Positions 8,785 through 17,693 are shown, numbered from the stretch's first letter. The stretch is 64,000 bases of DNA from Endozoicomonas sp. NE40 (GCF_040549045.1 NZ_JBEWTB010000002.1:3372001-3436000), one strand, 5' to 3'. Made by a program: numbers and translations. Notes: generated from the sequence alone by a model not told the origin.

Positions 8785-8970
8785 ATGGGTTTGGGCGGAA
8801 TCAGTATCTGGCAGCTGGTTATTATTCTTCTGATCAGCGTCATGCTGTTTGGAACCGGTAAGCTGAAAACACTGGGTAGTGATCTGGGGGGAGCGATCAA
8901 GGGTTTCAAAAACGCTTTGAGTGACGATGAGCGTGAACCAGAAGCCCTTGATAAAAAAGCCAGAGGTTAA
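8785..8970 (+). CDS. tatA: Twin-arginine translocase subunit TatA
   Basis: 61-residue Tat pore-forming subunit. One N-terminal membrane helix (SIWQLVIILLISVMLFGTGKL) is followed by the FGTGKL hinge and an amphipathic helix (LGSDLGGAIKGFKNAL), then a short charged tail. GGAG stands before the ATG. The protein is short but within the TatA/TatE range. tatB follows after five bases. No tatC is found downstream, so TatC must be encoded elsewhere. Confidence 0.92.
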   Translation: MGLGGISIWQLVIILLISVMLFGTGKLKTLGSDLGGAIKGFKNALSDDEREPEALDKKARG

Positions 8971-8975
8971 GCTGT

Positions 8976-9335
8976 ATGTTTGATATGGGTTTTGCCGAAA
9001 TGATCACCATCGGCCTGCTGGCGCTGGTGGTCATGGGACCCGAACGGCTGCCGCAGGCTATACGTTCGATTCTGAAGTGGATTCACTATCTGAGACAGAC
9101 CGCCAGCACATTGAAAGATACGGTTGAGCAGGAGCTGAAGATTGATGAGATAAAGAAAGACCTGCAAACTGAAGAAATCGAACGTCAGGTTGAGTCATTC
9201 AGGCAACAGGCTGCGAAAACGTCAGCAGACTTCAAAAAAGTCAGCCTGAAAAATAAAGAGGAAATTTCTCGCCTGATGGATGAAGATAAAACACCAGAAT
9301 TGAAAACGGCTCCCGGGAAAGAACAGGCAGCTTAA
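8976..9335 (+). CDS. tatB: Twin-arginine translocase subunit TatB
   Basis: 119-residue partner of TatC in the substrate-recognition complex. It has the TatB start FDMGFAEMITIGLLALVVMGPERLP, with the conserved Glu in the membrane helix and the GPERLP hinge, then a long charged amphipathic and coiled region. It follows tatA by five bases. The operon ends here: a strong terminator follows and the next gene is on the opposite strand, so the usual tatC is missing from this place. Confidence 0.92.
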   Translation: MFDMGFAEMITIGLLALVVMGPERLPQAIRSILKWIHYLRQTASTLKDTVEQELKIDEIKKDLQTEEIERQVESFRQQAAKTSADFKKVSLKNKEEISRLMDEDKTPELKTAPGKEQAA

Positions 9336-9360
9336 AGCTTCTTTTTTCAGCCATTAAAAA

Positions 9361-9390
9361 AAGCGGCACCTTCATTCAAAGGTGCCGCTT
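9361..9390. terminator. Bidirectional terminator after tatB
   Basis: Twelve-base perfect stem (AAGCGGCACCTT with AAGGTGCCGCTT), six-base loop CATTCA. It has A-rich and T-rich flanks and lies between convergent tatB and the phosphoesterase gene. Confidence 0.88.
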
Positions 9391-9411
9391 TGGTTTCATC
9401 AGGAAGCCGTT

Positions 9412-11466
9412 TCAGATAAACAGTTTATTGCCTGCCATATCCTGTACTTCTCCGAGCTTCAGGTCGATAAAAAAGTGGTCAGCAGGCTGGGCATGCCTGA
9501 ATTGATAGTACAGGCGGGCAAGGGCGGCAAAGCGTGACTTGATAGTATTCAGGTCACAGTCTTCCATTTTGACCTCACCCCCGTTTTTCGGATTACCACC
9601 TACGTAGTCATGCTCCCAGTCGATGGTATCCAGATCACCATCAGAATCGTGTCTGGCAAACAGGTCGGTCGCAACATTTACCGGAATCAGTAATTTGTAG
9701 CTCAGGTCTTCCAAAGCCAGCTCGTCACCATTTCGCTGATACAGCGTCGCCAGACAGATTTCATTAAAGGCAGCAGTCATCATTTGCTGGCGGTTCAGAC
9801 CGTATTCAGCGATGTGTGCGTAGACGGCATTGATCGCCTGAATCATATCGGCTCCGATATTAAGGCTGTCAGCCCGACTGATAACATCGTCATCAGAGGC
9901 TGTGTCGTTCATCACATTGAGCAGACTGAGAATCTGGCTGCTGTTGATATTGGTCTCCAGCTCAGACAGTGCCATCAGCCAGAACAGCGGTGTGCGGGCT
10001 TCAAACAGCGTCTTCATATCTTCACCCCAGCGGTTTTTAAGGCTGATTTCGATCAGGACTTCCAGGTGCCTGAACATCAGGTCACGGTAGTCTTTTGCCT
10101 CCAGCATGATTTTCCATGGAACATCAGCTCCCGCCCACTCACGCCAGTCCATCTCTCGACGGTAGTAAGGGAAAAGCGCATCATAATCCCTGACGTGCTT
10201 TAGAGTATGGGTTTCAATTTCAAACAGGTCAGGGCTATGAGGTTTGACCAGCTTGTAAGAGGGGGTGTAGGCCGCCAGGGACGGGCTTTGAATATTAACC
10301 AGTGAACCCTGCTCGTTGCGATGAACAGCCGTGTCGTTTACATGGATATGACCACCAAACTGCACTTTAATCCCGGCTGCAATGGCCTGGTCAGCAGTAT
10401 CCGGCGTTGGTACGCGCGTGTTGTTGTACGAGGCATCGTTAAAGACGTAATAAAAGTCGTTCGCGCTTTTGTTCAGATATTCGGTTATAGGGTAATGGCT
10501 GAATATAATCAGAGCCTTGCCCTGTTCTTCTGCACGACGGGTTACATCTTTCAACCATTCAAACACTTCTTTTTTGTGCGTCTTGCCTTCTTCCCAGCCA
10601 ATGGCTCTCAGGTCCCAGTCGCCATTTTCCCTGGGTGTGTAGATGTTCATATCCACTGAACAGATCCACAAGCCGTTTTCTGGTTCAGCCAGATACGTGG
10701 CGTCCGGACACCAGGCTGTAGTCCCATCATTACCTGTGATATTCAAACCACGGTCTTCAAACTGTTCGGAGCCCCACGGGGTTTCATAGTGGAGGTAAGA
10801 AGGTTTGTTCCTGAAGCCGTAGTCTGCCAGCACGTCAAACATATGTTCATAACCAGCCCCAAACATACGCTCAGTTTTGTGCTGTTCCTGCACAATGCTG
10901 CCGGGGGTAAAACCTCTGTTGAAATCACTGGTGACCTGAACAGAGGCTCCGTCATGTCGTAAAAAGTTTTTGGTCTGGTCCCTGCCAAACGGGCGAACCG
11001 GGTCGTGGTTACCGTTAGCAATAAAGAATTCAAAACCGTATTTTTCAATGTATGGCTTAACCACACGATTGAAACCAGCCAGTGTGTCTATCTGGCCATC
11101 GTCAGTGAAGTCACCGAGCAGGCAGATGTATTTAATGCCCTGTTCGCCCAGCTCTTCCAGTGCGCTGATAAAGGCAAAATAGTTTTCATTAAACATGCGT
11201 GTTGAACCAACGGAGTCCTGCATGCTGCGGATGGTGACTTCACTGTTGTAGTCGCTGAACTCGTAATCTCCAAACACGTCATGGAAGTGAACGTCTGCGA
11301 GCATGGCCACTTTCATATTGGCAAAGTCAGGGGCGCCCGGATCCTGTGGACGGTCCTTGCTGTCATCAGTACAGGCGGTTAGTAGCGGAGCTGCGGCTGC
11401 AACGGTACCGGCTTTGGCGCTTCCTGCCAGAAAGGAGCGGCGGGATAACAGTTTTGTGATTTCCAT
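9412..11466 (-). CDS. Tat-exported lipoprotein metallophosphoesterase
   Basis: 684-residue calcineurin-like phosphoesterase. The N-terminus carries a twin-arginine motif, SRRSFLAG (Arg9, Arg10), and a lipobox LLTAC with Cys32, so it should be exported folded through Tat and lipid-anchored. All five metal motifs are present: ADVHFHD, LGDFTDDG, NGNHDP, FSHYP and GGHIHVND. The long C-terminal half has no recognised domain; a DSDGDLDTIDWEHD stretch near the end resembles an EF-hand-like calcium loop. It is convergent with tatAB, so the window holds both part of the translocase and a likely client. The natural phosphoester substrate is unknown. Confidence 0.85.
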   Translation of the reverse strand: MEITKLLSRRSFLAGSAKAGTVAAAAPLLTACTDDSKDRPQDPGAPDFANMKVAMLADVHFHDVFGDYEFSDYNSEVTIRSMQDSVGSTRMFNENYFAFISALEELGEQGIKYICLLGDFTDDGQIDTLAGFNRVVKPYIEKYGFEFFIANGNHDPVRPFGRDQTKNFLRHDGASVQVTSDFNRGFTPGSIVQEQHKTERMFGAGYEHMFDVLADYGFRNKPSYLHYETPWGSEQFEDRGLNITGNDGTTAWCPDATYLAEPENGLWICSVDMNIYTPRENGDWDLRAIGWEEGKTHKKEVFEWLKDVTRRAEEQGKALIIFSHYPITEYLNKSANDFYYVFNDASYNNTRVPTPDTADQAIAAGIKVQFGGHIHVNDTAVHRNEQGSLVNIQSPSLAAYTPSYKLVKPHSPDLFEIETHTLKHVRDYDALFPYYRREMDWREWAGADVPWKIMLEAKDYRDLMFRHLEVLIEISLKNRWGEDMKTLFEARTPLFWLMALSELETNINSSQILSLLNVMNDTASDDDVISRADSLNIGADMIQAINAVYAHIAEYGLNRQQMMTAAFNEICLATLYQRNGDELALEDLSYKLLIPVNVATDLFARHDSDGDLDTIDWEHDYVGGNPKNGGEVKMEDCDLNTIKSRFAALARLYYQFRHAQPADHFFIDLKLGEVQDMAGNKLFI

Positions 11467-11665
11467 CTTGATTACTGCTTTGAGGGAACGTTGGAGCAGG
11501 AAGGTTAAATGAGCTTTATGACAATAATGATACGATCAAATGACAGAAATATTTCAACGGTATGAATCTGTCACCGGCATTTTGCGCGTTTCGTTTTCTC
11601 TGTATTCCTTTTCAGATAAGGCTTGGGCAAAATTACCGGTTTGCCGGTTAATTGAGTCGTGAGCG

Positions 11666-12616
11666 ATGCCTGATACCCTGTTATTTACAGCTGGAGTAAC
11701 TCTGCCTGTTTGTATAATGCTGCTGGCGGGTATTCTGTTAAAAAAGACAGGGTATATTGATGATCATTTTATCAGTGTTTCATCCCGGCTGGTGTTTAAC
11801 TTTGGGTTACCCGCTGTCCTGTTTTTTAGCTTGTCATCGTTAGACCACAGTCAACCATTTGATACCGACCTTTTGTTGTTTACCTGCATCGCAACAGTGA
11901 CCGGTTTTTTCCTTGCCTGGCTTTTGTCTTTAAAAGTCGTGCCAGTATGGCAGGACCGGGGCGTATTTATTCAGGGCGCGGCACGTGGCAACCTGGCCGT
12001 GGTTGGTCTTGCCCTGGCTGGTAATATGTATGGTGAAGAAGGCATTGCACTGTTGTCGCTGCTGATGGTTGTTACCATACCTGTTTATAACATCCTTTCT
12101 ATTGTACTCCTGGCGTATTATGGGCAGGATCGTTCACAGCAAGTCAGCCCGCTGAAACTTTTTCAGGATATTGTTTCTAATCCACTGATTATTGCTGTAC
12201 TGGCAGGAGTGCTGTTCAGTACAACCGGGCTGGAGATTCCAGCAGTGATTGATAAAGTGGGTCACTATTTCGCCCGGATCACCCTGCCTCTCGCTTTGCT
12301 GGGTGTCGGTGGTACGCTCAGCCTGAAAGCCCTTGGTAAAACCAGTCACGTGTCGTTTTGGGCCAGCCTGGCCAAAGTCGCTTTGTTGCCACTTATTGTT
12401 GTACCTGTAGCTATGCTTCTTGGGTATGAAGCAATGGAGCTGGGTGTTTTATTCCTGATGATGTCCTGTCCAACGGCAGCTGCCAGCTTCATTATGGCAA
12501 AAGCATCCGGAGGAAACGGAGAGCTGGCCGCTAATATTATTGTTTTGACTACTCTGGCGTCGTTGCCTGCTGTCAGCCTTGGTCTGTTTGTCATGAAGAC
12601 ATGGGGAGTTATCTGA
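11666..12616 (+). CDS. AEC family (auxin efflux carrier-like) transporter
   Basis: 316-residue inner-membrane carrier with about ten helices in two halves. Typical signs are the opening helix TLPVCIMLLAGILLKKTGYID, FNFGLPAVLFFSL, GAARGNLAVVGLALAGNMYG, and the second-half motif LALLGVGGTLSL. Bacterial members export or import dicarboxylates such as malate or malonate; the substrate here is unknown. The stop codon is separated by a single base from the ATG of the phospholipase D-family gene (TGA-G-ATG), so the two genes are translationally coupled. Confidence 0.87.
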   Translation: MPDTLLFTAGVTLPVCIMLLAGILLKKTGYIDDHFISVSSRLVFNFGLPAVLFFSLSSLDHSQPFDTDLLLFTCIATVTGFFLAWLLSLKVVPVWQDRGVFIQGAARGNLAVVGLALAGNMYGEEGIALLSLLMVVTIPVYNILSIVLLAYYGQDRSQQVSPLKLFQDIVSNPLIIAVLAGVLFSTTGLEIPAVIDKVGHYFARITLPLALLGVGGTLSLKALGKTSHVSFWASLAKVALLPLIVVPVAMLLGYEAMELGVLFLMMSCPTAAASFIMAKASGGNGELAANIIVLTTLASLPAVSLGLFVMKTWGVI

Positions 12617-12617
12617 G

Positions 12618-13997
12618 ATGTTACTGTCCAGCTGGCGCGTGCCTAAAACCGGTCTGCTACTGATGGCAGTGATCGTTCTGCTGACAAGCGTCGGCTGTAC
12701 CAATCTGCCGAAAAATGTTCAGCGCACCGAATCCCATGCTTTTACCACAACAGAAACAACGGTGATTGGTACGCATATCAGGGAAGCCCTGAAATCACAC
12801 CCGAAGACTGAGACGGGGTTTTACCCCCTTAGTAATGGCCTGGATGCCATGGCGACCAGATTGGCATTGATTGATGCTGCGCAGAAGAGCGTTGACGTAC
12901 AGTATTATCTCTATCACAACGATCTGGTTGGGCAACTCTTTACTAAACGATTGCTCTATGCGGCGGACCGTGGCGTCAGGGTCAGGATGTTGCTGGATGA
13001 TCTGGGTGCCTCAGATAAAGACCGTATGCTGTCCGTGTTGAATCAGCACCCTAATATCGAAGTCAGGTTGTTTAATCCAATTACAACCCGTGGACTGTTG
13101 CGGAACCTGAATCTGGTGACAGACTTCAGCCGGATTAATCGCCGTATGCACAACAAGTCGTTTATTGTCGATAATCAGATTGCCATTATTGGCGGACGCA
13201 ATATCGGTGATGAATACTTTGATGCCAGTGTCGTCGAGTTTGCCGATCTTGATATGGTTCAGATTGGTGCAGCTGTGCCGGATATTTCTGTCGATTTTGA
13301 TGAATACTGGAACAGTAACCACAGTTTTCCGGCTGAAACGATCATCAAGAACCATAACGTCTCTGATAAAAAGCGCGCCAGGCTAATGCAGAAGCTGGAA
13401 AAAGCCATGCAGACGTCTGAGGGACAGCAGTACTTTGAACGTTTGCACAATGCACCGATCATCCAGAGCCTGGCTGAGAACGATTTGCAGTGGTTCTGGG
13501 GGCAGGCCAATGTTTATGCAGATGCACCCGATAAAATAGAACTGGTTGATATTGATAACAATATTCATCTGACGCCCAGGCTGGAGCCGTATTTCCAGAA
13601 AGCGCAAAAAGAAGTGATTATGGTGTCGGCTTATTTTGTACCCGGTGAGGAAGGTATGGCCTTTATTCGCTCAATGGTCGAGCGCGGGGTTCGGGTAACT
13701 ATTGTCACCAATAGCCTGGCCTCAACCGATGTCGGCATTGTTCATGCGGGTTATCGTCAGTATCGCCCGGAACTGCTGGATCTTGGGGTGCAACTGATTG
13801 AGATGAAACCCAGAACGAATGAAAAGAAGCACCTGATCAAGGGTTCCAGCAGTCGTGCAAGTCTGCACGCAAAGACCTATATCATTGATGGCGATATCAT
13901 GTTTGTCGGATCGCTGAACCTTGACCCACGTTCCATCAGGCTGAATACCGAAAACGGTGTGATCTACCATTCACCCGAGCTGGTCACACATACATAA
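12618..13997 (+). CDS. Phospholipase D-family lipoprotein (cardiolipin synthase-like), frameshifted near the end
   Basis: 459 residues before the stop, of an expected 515-520. A lipoprotein signal ends in LLTSVGC. Both HKD catalytic motifs are intact: HNKSFIVDNQIAIIGGRN in the first half and HAKTYIIDGDIMFVGSLN in the second, so the enzyme core could be made. The family includes cardiolipin synthase C-like and phospholipid-transfer enzymes of the cell envelope. The reading frame breaks in a CACACATACATA run at about 13985-13997. The missing C-terminal 50-60 residues are encoded in the next frame and end in the family-typical SIFPIESQL. The gene is coupled to the AEC carrier. Confidence 0.82.
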   Translation: MLLSSWRVPKTGLLLMAVIVLLTSVGCTNLPKNVQRTESHAFTTTETTVIGTHIREALKSHPKTETGFYPLSNGLDAMATRLALIDAAQKSVDVQYYLYHNDLVGQLFTKRLLYAADRGVRVRMLLDDLGASDKDRMLSVLNQHPNIEVRLFNPITTRGLLRNLNLVTDFSRINRRMHNKSFIVDNQIAIIGGRNIGDEYFDASVVEFADLDMVQIGAAVPDISVDFDEYWNSNHSFPAETIIKNHNVSDKKRARLMQKLEKAMQTSEGQQYFERLHNAPIIQSLAENDLQWFWGQANVYADAPDKIELVDIDNNIHLTPRLEPYFQKAQKEVIMVSAYFVPGEEGMAFIRSMVERGVRVTIVTNSLASTDVGIVHAGYRQYRPELLDLGVQLIEMKPRTNEKKHLIKGSSSRASLHAKTYIIDGDIMFVGSLNLDPRSIRLNTENGVIYHSPELVTHT

Positions 13998-14176
13998 AGG
14001 AAGAAATGCTGGGAGCGGATCGTAAGCTCTATTGGGTGCTGAGAAAAAACGGCAATACGATTGAGTGGGTGAATGGTCAGGGAGAGGTCGATGCCACAAC
14101 TGACCCGGAAACGTCCTGGCTACTGCGGACCGGTATACGGCTGTTGTCTATTTTCCCCATCGAAAGCCAGTTGTAG
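13998..14176 (+). pseudogene. Displaced C-terminal end of the phospholipase D-family gene
   Basis: In the frame shifted by one base this reads KEEMLGADRKLYWVLRKN, continues through EWVNG, and closes with LLSIFPIESQL. That is the usual C-terminal tail of phospholipase D-family lipoproteins. It continues directly from the upstream frame, so one base has apparently been lost at the junction. It is unlikely to be translated on its own. Confidence 0.75.
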
Positions 14177-14186
14177 TCTATGCTGA

Positions 14187-14213
14187 CTCCTGAAACGAAG
14201 CCTGTTTCAGGAG
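14187..14213 (+). promoter_or_regulatory. Hairpin burying the ribosome site of the VOC gene
   Basis: A ten-base perfect stem, CTCCTGAAAC with GTTTCAGGAG, around a seven-base loop. Its right arm contains the AGGAG ribosome site that lies six bases before the VOC ATG at 14220. It may work as a weak terminator of the upstream gene, as a translation gate, or both. No T run follows. Confidence 0.6.
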
Positions 14214-14219
14214 TTGTTC

Positions 14220-14732
14220 ATGTCCAGCCGCACACACCCTTATCCCCGCAGTTTCAGCCATATTGGCCTGTCAGTACCGGATCTTGAAAAAGCCGTTGAA
14301 TTCTATACTGAGGTGCTGGGCTGGTATCTGATTATGCCTCCCACCGACATCACGGAAGACAACAGTGCTATTGGTGTCATGTGTACCGATGTATTTGGCA
14401 GTGGCTGGGGTTCTTTTCGGATTGCCCACCTGTCAACGGGTGACCGGATAGGTGTCGAGATCTTTCAGTTTCCCAACCATGAAATACCTGACGATAATTT
14501 TGAGTACTGGAAAACCGGCATCTTTCATTTCTGTGTTCAGGACCCGGATGTAGAAGGGCTGGCAGACCGCATTGTCCGTCATGGAGGCAAGCAGAGGATG
14601 CCTGTCAGGTACTATTTTCCCAATGAGAAACCTTATCGGATGGTTTATATGGAAGATCCCTTTGGCAATATTCTTGAAATTTACTCGCACAGTTATGAAC
14701 TGACGTATTCTGCTGGCGCTTACGGTAGATGA
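14220..14732 (+). CDS. VOC (glyoxalase/dioxygenase) superfamily protein
   Basis: 170-residue cytoplasmic metalloprotein. Start at the ATG 14220, with AGGAG six bases before it. Two beta-alpha-beta-beta-beta halves are visible: SHIGLSVPDLEKAVEFYTEV opens the first and FHFCVQDPDVEGLADRIV the second. Likely metal ligands are the His in FSHIGLS, Glu in GVEIFQF, His in IFHFCV and Glu in LEIYSHSYE. The family covers lactoylglutathione lyases, antibiotic-binding proteins and dioxygenases, and the exact activity is not evident. It is alone between the frameshifted lipoprotein gene and a convergent MATE gene. Confidence 0.8.
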   Translation: MSSRTHPYPRSFSHIGLSVPDLEKAVEFYTEVLGWYLIMPPTDITEDNSAIGVMCTDVFGSGWGSFRIAHLSTGDRIGVEIFQFPNHEIPDDNFEYWKTGIFHFCVQDPDVEGLADRIVRHGGKQRMPVRYYFPNEKPYRMVYMEDPFGNILEIYSHSYELTYSAGAYGR

Positions 14733-14754
14733 AGCCCTCCTCGAGAAGGGCTTC
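14731..14754. terminator. Terminator between VOC and MATE genes
   Basis: Eight-base stem, GAAGCCCT with AGGGCTTC, and a loop of eight bases, overlapping the VOC stop codon. It is suitable for either of the two convergent genes. Confidence 0.7.
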
Positions 14755-14789
14755 AGCTCGTCAGTTCTTTTTCATTCGTCCATGACTGT

Positions 14790-16154
14790 TTATGCTGTCT
14801 GCAATGCAGCTTCGCACTGTGCTTTCTTTAGCTTTGGCAGCTCTCTGGCAAAAACAGCCAGTGTCAGAATACAGGCCAGGGCATCGGATACCGGGAAGGC
14901 CAGCCAGACGCCTTTCAGCTCAAACACCTGTGGCAACAGGTAAAGCATAGGAATCAAAATTAACACCTGTCGGCTTATCGTCAGGATAAATGCAGCAACA
15001 GGTTTGCCCATCGCCTGAAAATAGCCAGCTGCAATGCTCTGGGCTGCCGCCAGTGGCATCAGGACGGTGATCGTTTTCAGCCCCTGAACACCCAGCTCCA
15101 CAACGGTTTCATCACTGGTAAACAGCTGAATCAGTGCTTCCGGAAAACTCCATGCCAGAAGTGCCAGCGCCCCGGAGACAATGGTTCCGAACAGAATGGA
15201 TTTATAGACGACTTCGAGAACCCGGTCGTACTGTTTGGCACCATAGTTGTAACCTGCGATAGGCAGAAAGCCCTGTGTCATACCAATAATCGGAACAAAC
15301 AGCAGGGAGGTGATTCTGTGCAGTATGCCATAAACCGCAACCGCTATAGGCCCTCCGTATAAATACAGGCTCTGGTTGAGCAGTATGACCATGGCACTGC
15401 CTGAACCCTGTCGTCCAACAGTGGATGCCCCAAGAGACAGGATTTCACGAATAATGGCTTTGTTCCATCGAAAATACTGTCGTTTGAATTTAAGGTGGCT
15501 GCGCCCTCGCAGATAAAACGACAACAGATAAACCAGTCCGGCGATCTGGGACAGGACGGTAGCGATAGCCGCTCCCTTCAGCCCCATATCCATGAAGATA
15601 ACAAAGACGATATCCAGTATCAGGTTAATAGCCGACGACAGGCACATACCAATGACGGAATATTTGGTCAGACCTTCAGCGCGCAGTGTATTGTTCATAC
15701 ACATCCAGCTGCCCAGGATGGGAATCCCCATAAGAATGATGGTGTAGTATTCCATGGCATAGGGAAGGATCTCCCCGCGTCCGCCAAACACCGAGAGAAT
15801 TTCGGTGGCATAGATACCGCTAAGCACAGAAACCGTCGTACAGATCAGTATTGCCAGTGAGAGCGCATTACCAAAAGCCAGTCGTGCGGTTTCAAAATCC
15901 TTTGCCCCAAGGCTGCGTGAGATAATGGATGCACTACCGACGCCGATGCCCATGCCAAGCGTCGGAATCAGCATGCTGACAGGCAGAACGACTGACATTC
16001 CTGCAATAGCCATGGCTCCGGCATACTGGCCGACGATAATAGTATCGATGATGTTATACATCATCAGAACCAGAATGCCTGAGCATGCTGGCAGTGTCAT
16101 ATTGATGAGTAATTTGCCAATGGGGGCATTACCCAGCCGATTCAGTTGGCTCAT
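14790..16154 (-). CDS. MATE family multidrug efflux transporter
   Basis: 454-residue inner-membrane antiporter of the MATE family, usual length about 450, twelve helices in two related halves (MatE domains). Diagnostic stretches include GNAPIGKLLINMTLPACSGI at the start, ADRY-type replacement by VGQYAGAMAIAGMSVV, IGVGSASIISRSLGAKD, and in the second half GMTQGFLPIAGYNYGAKQ. It resembles the MepA-like branch. It is divergent from a TetR-family gene with palindromic and tandem repeats between them, so it is probably repressed by that regulator and induced by its ligand. Confidence 0.9.
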   Translation of the reverse strand: MSQLNRLGNAPIGKLLINMTLPACSGILVLMMYNIIDTIIVGQYAGAMAIAGMSVVLPVSMLIPTLGMGIGVGSASIISRSLGAKDFETARLAFGNALSLAILICTTVSVLSGIYATEILSVFGGRGEILPYAMEYYTIILMGIPILGSWMCMNNTLRAEGLTKYSVIGMCLSSAINLILDIVFVIFMDMGLKGAAIATVLSQIAGLVYLLSFYLRGRSHLKFKRQYFRWNKAIIREILSLGASTVGRQGSGSAMVILLNQSLYLYGGPIAVAVYGILHRITSLLFVPIIGMTQGFLPIAGYNYGAKQYDRVLEVVYKSILFGTIVSGALALLAWSFPEALIQLFTSDETVVELGVQGLKTITVLMPLAAAQSIAAGYFQAMGKPVAAFILTISRQVLILIPMLYLLPQVFELKGVWLAFPVSDALACILTLAVFARELPKLKKAQCEAALQTA

Positions 16155-16309
16155 AAAGATAGGCTAAGGTCGGCAGGATTCTGTCAGGCACTTCAGTGTG
16201 ACATTTTCCTGAACCTTTCTTGTTTAATTAATTAGTACAGAAGTACATATCATAAAGAGAAATCGCGATGTATTGAGCTATGACGGGGTAGGGGGAAATG
16301 CGTAGTTAC

Positions 16310-16340
16310 TTAATAGTTATTTAATAGTTATCTAATAACT
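16310..16340. promoter_or_regulatory. Tandem repeat and palindrome, candidate TetR operator
   Basis: TTAATAGTTAT occurs twice back to back (16310-16320, 16321-16331), and the second copy runs into a perfect palindrome, AGTTAT-CTA-ATAACT (16326-16340). It lies in the MATE/TetR divergent promoter, about 100 bases before the regulator start. Confidence 0.5.
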
Positions 16341-16438
16341 GGATGGTCAGCTTTTTATGCGAAACTGGACTTAATCAGACTTGCGTATTGATGAATCGTC
16401 AACAAAACTAAGTCCGTATAACTACTTATGGCACCGAG

Positions 16439-17026
16439 ATGGCAAGACCACAGCAGTATGACCGGAACATTGTAACTGATCGTGCTATGCATCTTTTCTG
16501 GCATAAAGGTTACTATACGACACCGGTCAGTGAAATCATTAAAACCACAGGACTTCAGGCCGGTAGCCTGTATTCAGCGTTTGGCAGCAAAGAGGGTTTA
16601 CTTCTGGCGACGCTGAAGCACTATACCGACCAGATGGAACAAATGTTTACCCATTTGTTGAACGAACGGGAATCCGCACGAGATGGCTTTGAAAGGCTGT
16701 TTGACGAATTAATTCACCTGGTGACTGACGAGAGTCAGAACGACGGTTGTCTTTTGTTTAATACACTCATCGAAGTCGCAGGACACCAGCCGCATTTGTG
16801 TGTGCAGGTAACAGAACAGCTTAAACGACTTGAAAGTTGTTTTCGGCATGGTCTCGAAAGGGCAAGGGCTGAAGGCGACCTGAATAGCTCAATGGATATC
16901 AATGGGCTGGTTATTTTTGTGATGGGCGTTACTTGTTCAGTTTCGATTATGGGGCGGCTGGCACCCGATAAAGAGCACATGCAATCGCTGGTAAAACCGG
17001 CGTTACAGGCGCTCTTTACGCCCTGA
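16439..17026 (+). CDS. TetR family transcriptional regulator
   Basis: 195-residue one-component regulator. Residues 10-50 form the helix-turn-helix (HKGYYTTPVSEIIKTTGL, then QAGSLYSAFGSKEGLLL, the family-typical recognition segment). The rest is a helical ligand domain of the type found in regulators of efflux and redox genes. It is divergent from the MATE gene and is probably its repressor. It is convergent with ribB across 13 bases. The ribosome site before the ATG is weak (GGCACCGAG). Confidence 0.88.
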   Translation: MARPQQYDRNIVTDRAMHLFWHKGYYTTPVSEIIKTTGLQAGSLYSAFGSKEGLLLATLKHYTDQMEQMFTHLLNERESARDGFERLFDELIHLVTDESQNDGCLLFNTLIEVAGHQPHLCVQVTEQLKRLESCFRHGLERARAEGDLNSSMDINGLVIFVMGVTCSVSIMGRLAPDKEHMQSLVKPALQALFTP

Positions 17027-17039
17027 GGCGTTCAGGATA

Positions 17040-17693
17040 TCAGGCTGTCTTCGACTGGTGGTTCAGACGATACTGAACCAGGTCTTCTATAGTCAGGACG
17101 GGCATGTGGTGTTGCCTGGCAAACTCTGTCAGTGCTGGCAGGCGCATCATTGTACCGTCCTCATGGGTTAATTCGCACAGTACGCCTGCTGGTTTTAATC
17201 CCGCCATTGCCGCGAGGTCTACCGTTCCTTCTGTGTGTCCACGTCGGGTTAATACACCACCCGGTTGAGCGCGAAGTGGAAAAACATGACCAGGGCGAGC
17301 CAGGTCTTCCGGACGACAGCCATCGGCTGTGGCCGTTTTAATGGTGGTGACCCGGTCAGCAGCGGAAACACCGGTTGTTACTCCGACCCTTGCTTCAATA
17401 GTGACGGTAAAGGCCGTTCCGTTTTTACTGGTGTTATCTGAGACCATAGGAGGCAGGTCAAGCTGGTTAAGCTTTTCATCGGGCAGGCACAGGCAGACTA
17501 TGCCGCTGCATTCCCTGATCAACAGAGCCATCTGCGGTGGTGTAATGGTTTCAGCTGCAAAGATCAGGTCGCCTTCGTTTTCACGGTCTTCATCGTCGAC
17601 CAGAACGACGCCCCGCCCCTCTTTAATCGCGTTCAGTGCATTGATAACGCGGTCTTCAGAGGTTCCGAAAGGTGTGAGTAGTGACTGATTCAT
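17040..17693 (-). CDS. ribB: 3,4-dihydroxy-2-butanone-4-phosphate synthase
   Basis: Converts ribulose 5-phosphate to the four-carbon precursor of riboflavin. 217 residues, the size of stand-alone RibB, with no GTP cyclohydrolase domain attached. Signature segments seen: VVLVDDEDRENEGDLIFAAE (metal-binding acidic loop), FTVTIEARVGVTTGVSAADR and GVLTRRGHTEGTVDLAAMAG. The gene is controlled by an FMN riboswitch about 150 bases upstream. Its single-gene location fits gammaproteobacteria where ribB is regulated apart from the main rib cluster. Confidence 0.95.
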   Translation of the reverse strand: MNQSLLTPFGTSEDRVINALNAIKEGRGVVLVDDEDRENEGDLIFAAETITPPQMALLIRECSGIVCLCLPDEKLNQLDLPPMVSDNTSKNGTAFTVTIEARVGVTTGVSAADRVTTIKTATADGCRPEDLARPGHVFPLRAQPGGVLTRRGHTEGTVDLAAMAGLKPAGVLCELTHEDGTMMRLPALTEFARQHHMPVLTIEDLVQYRLNHQSKTA

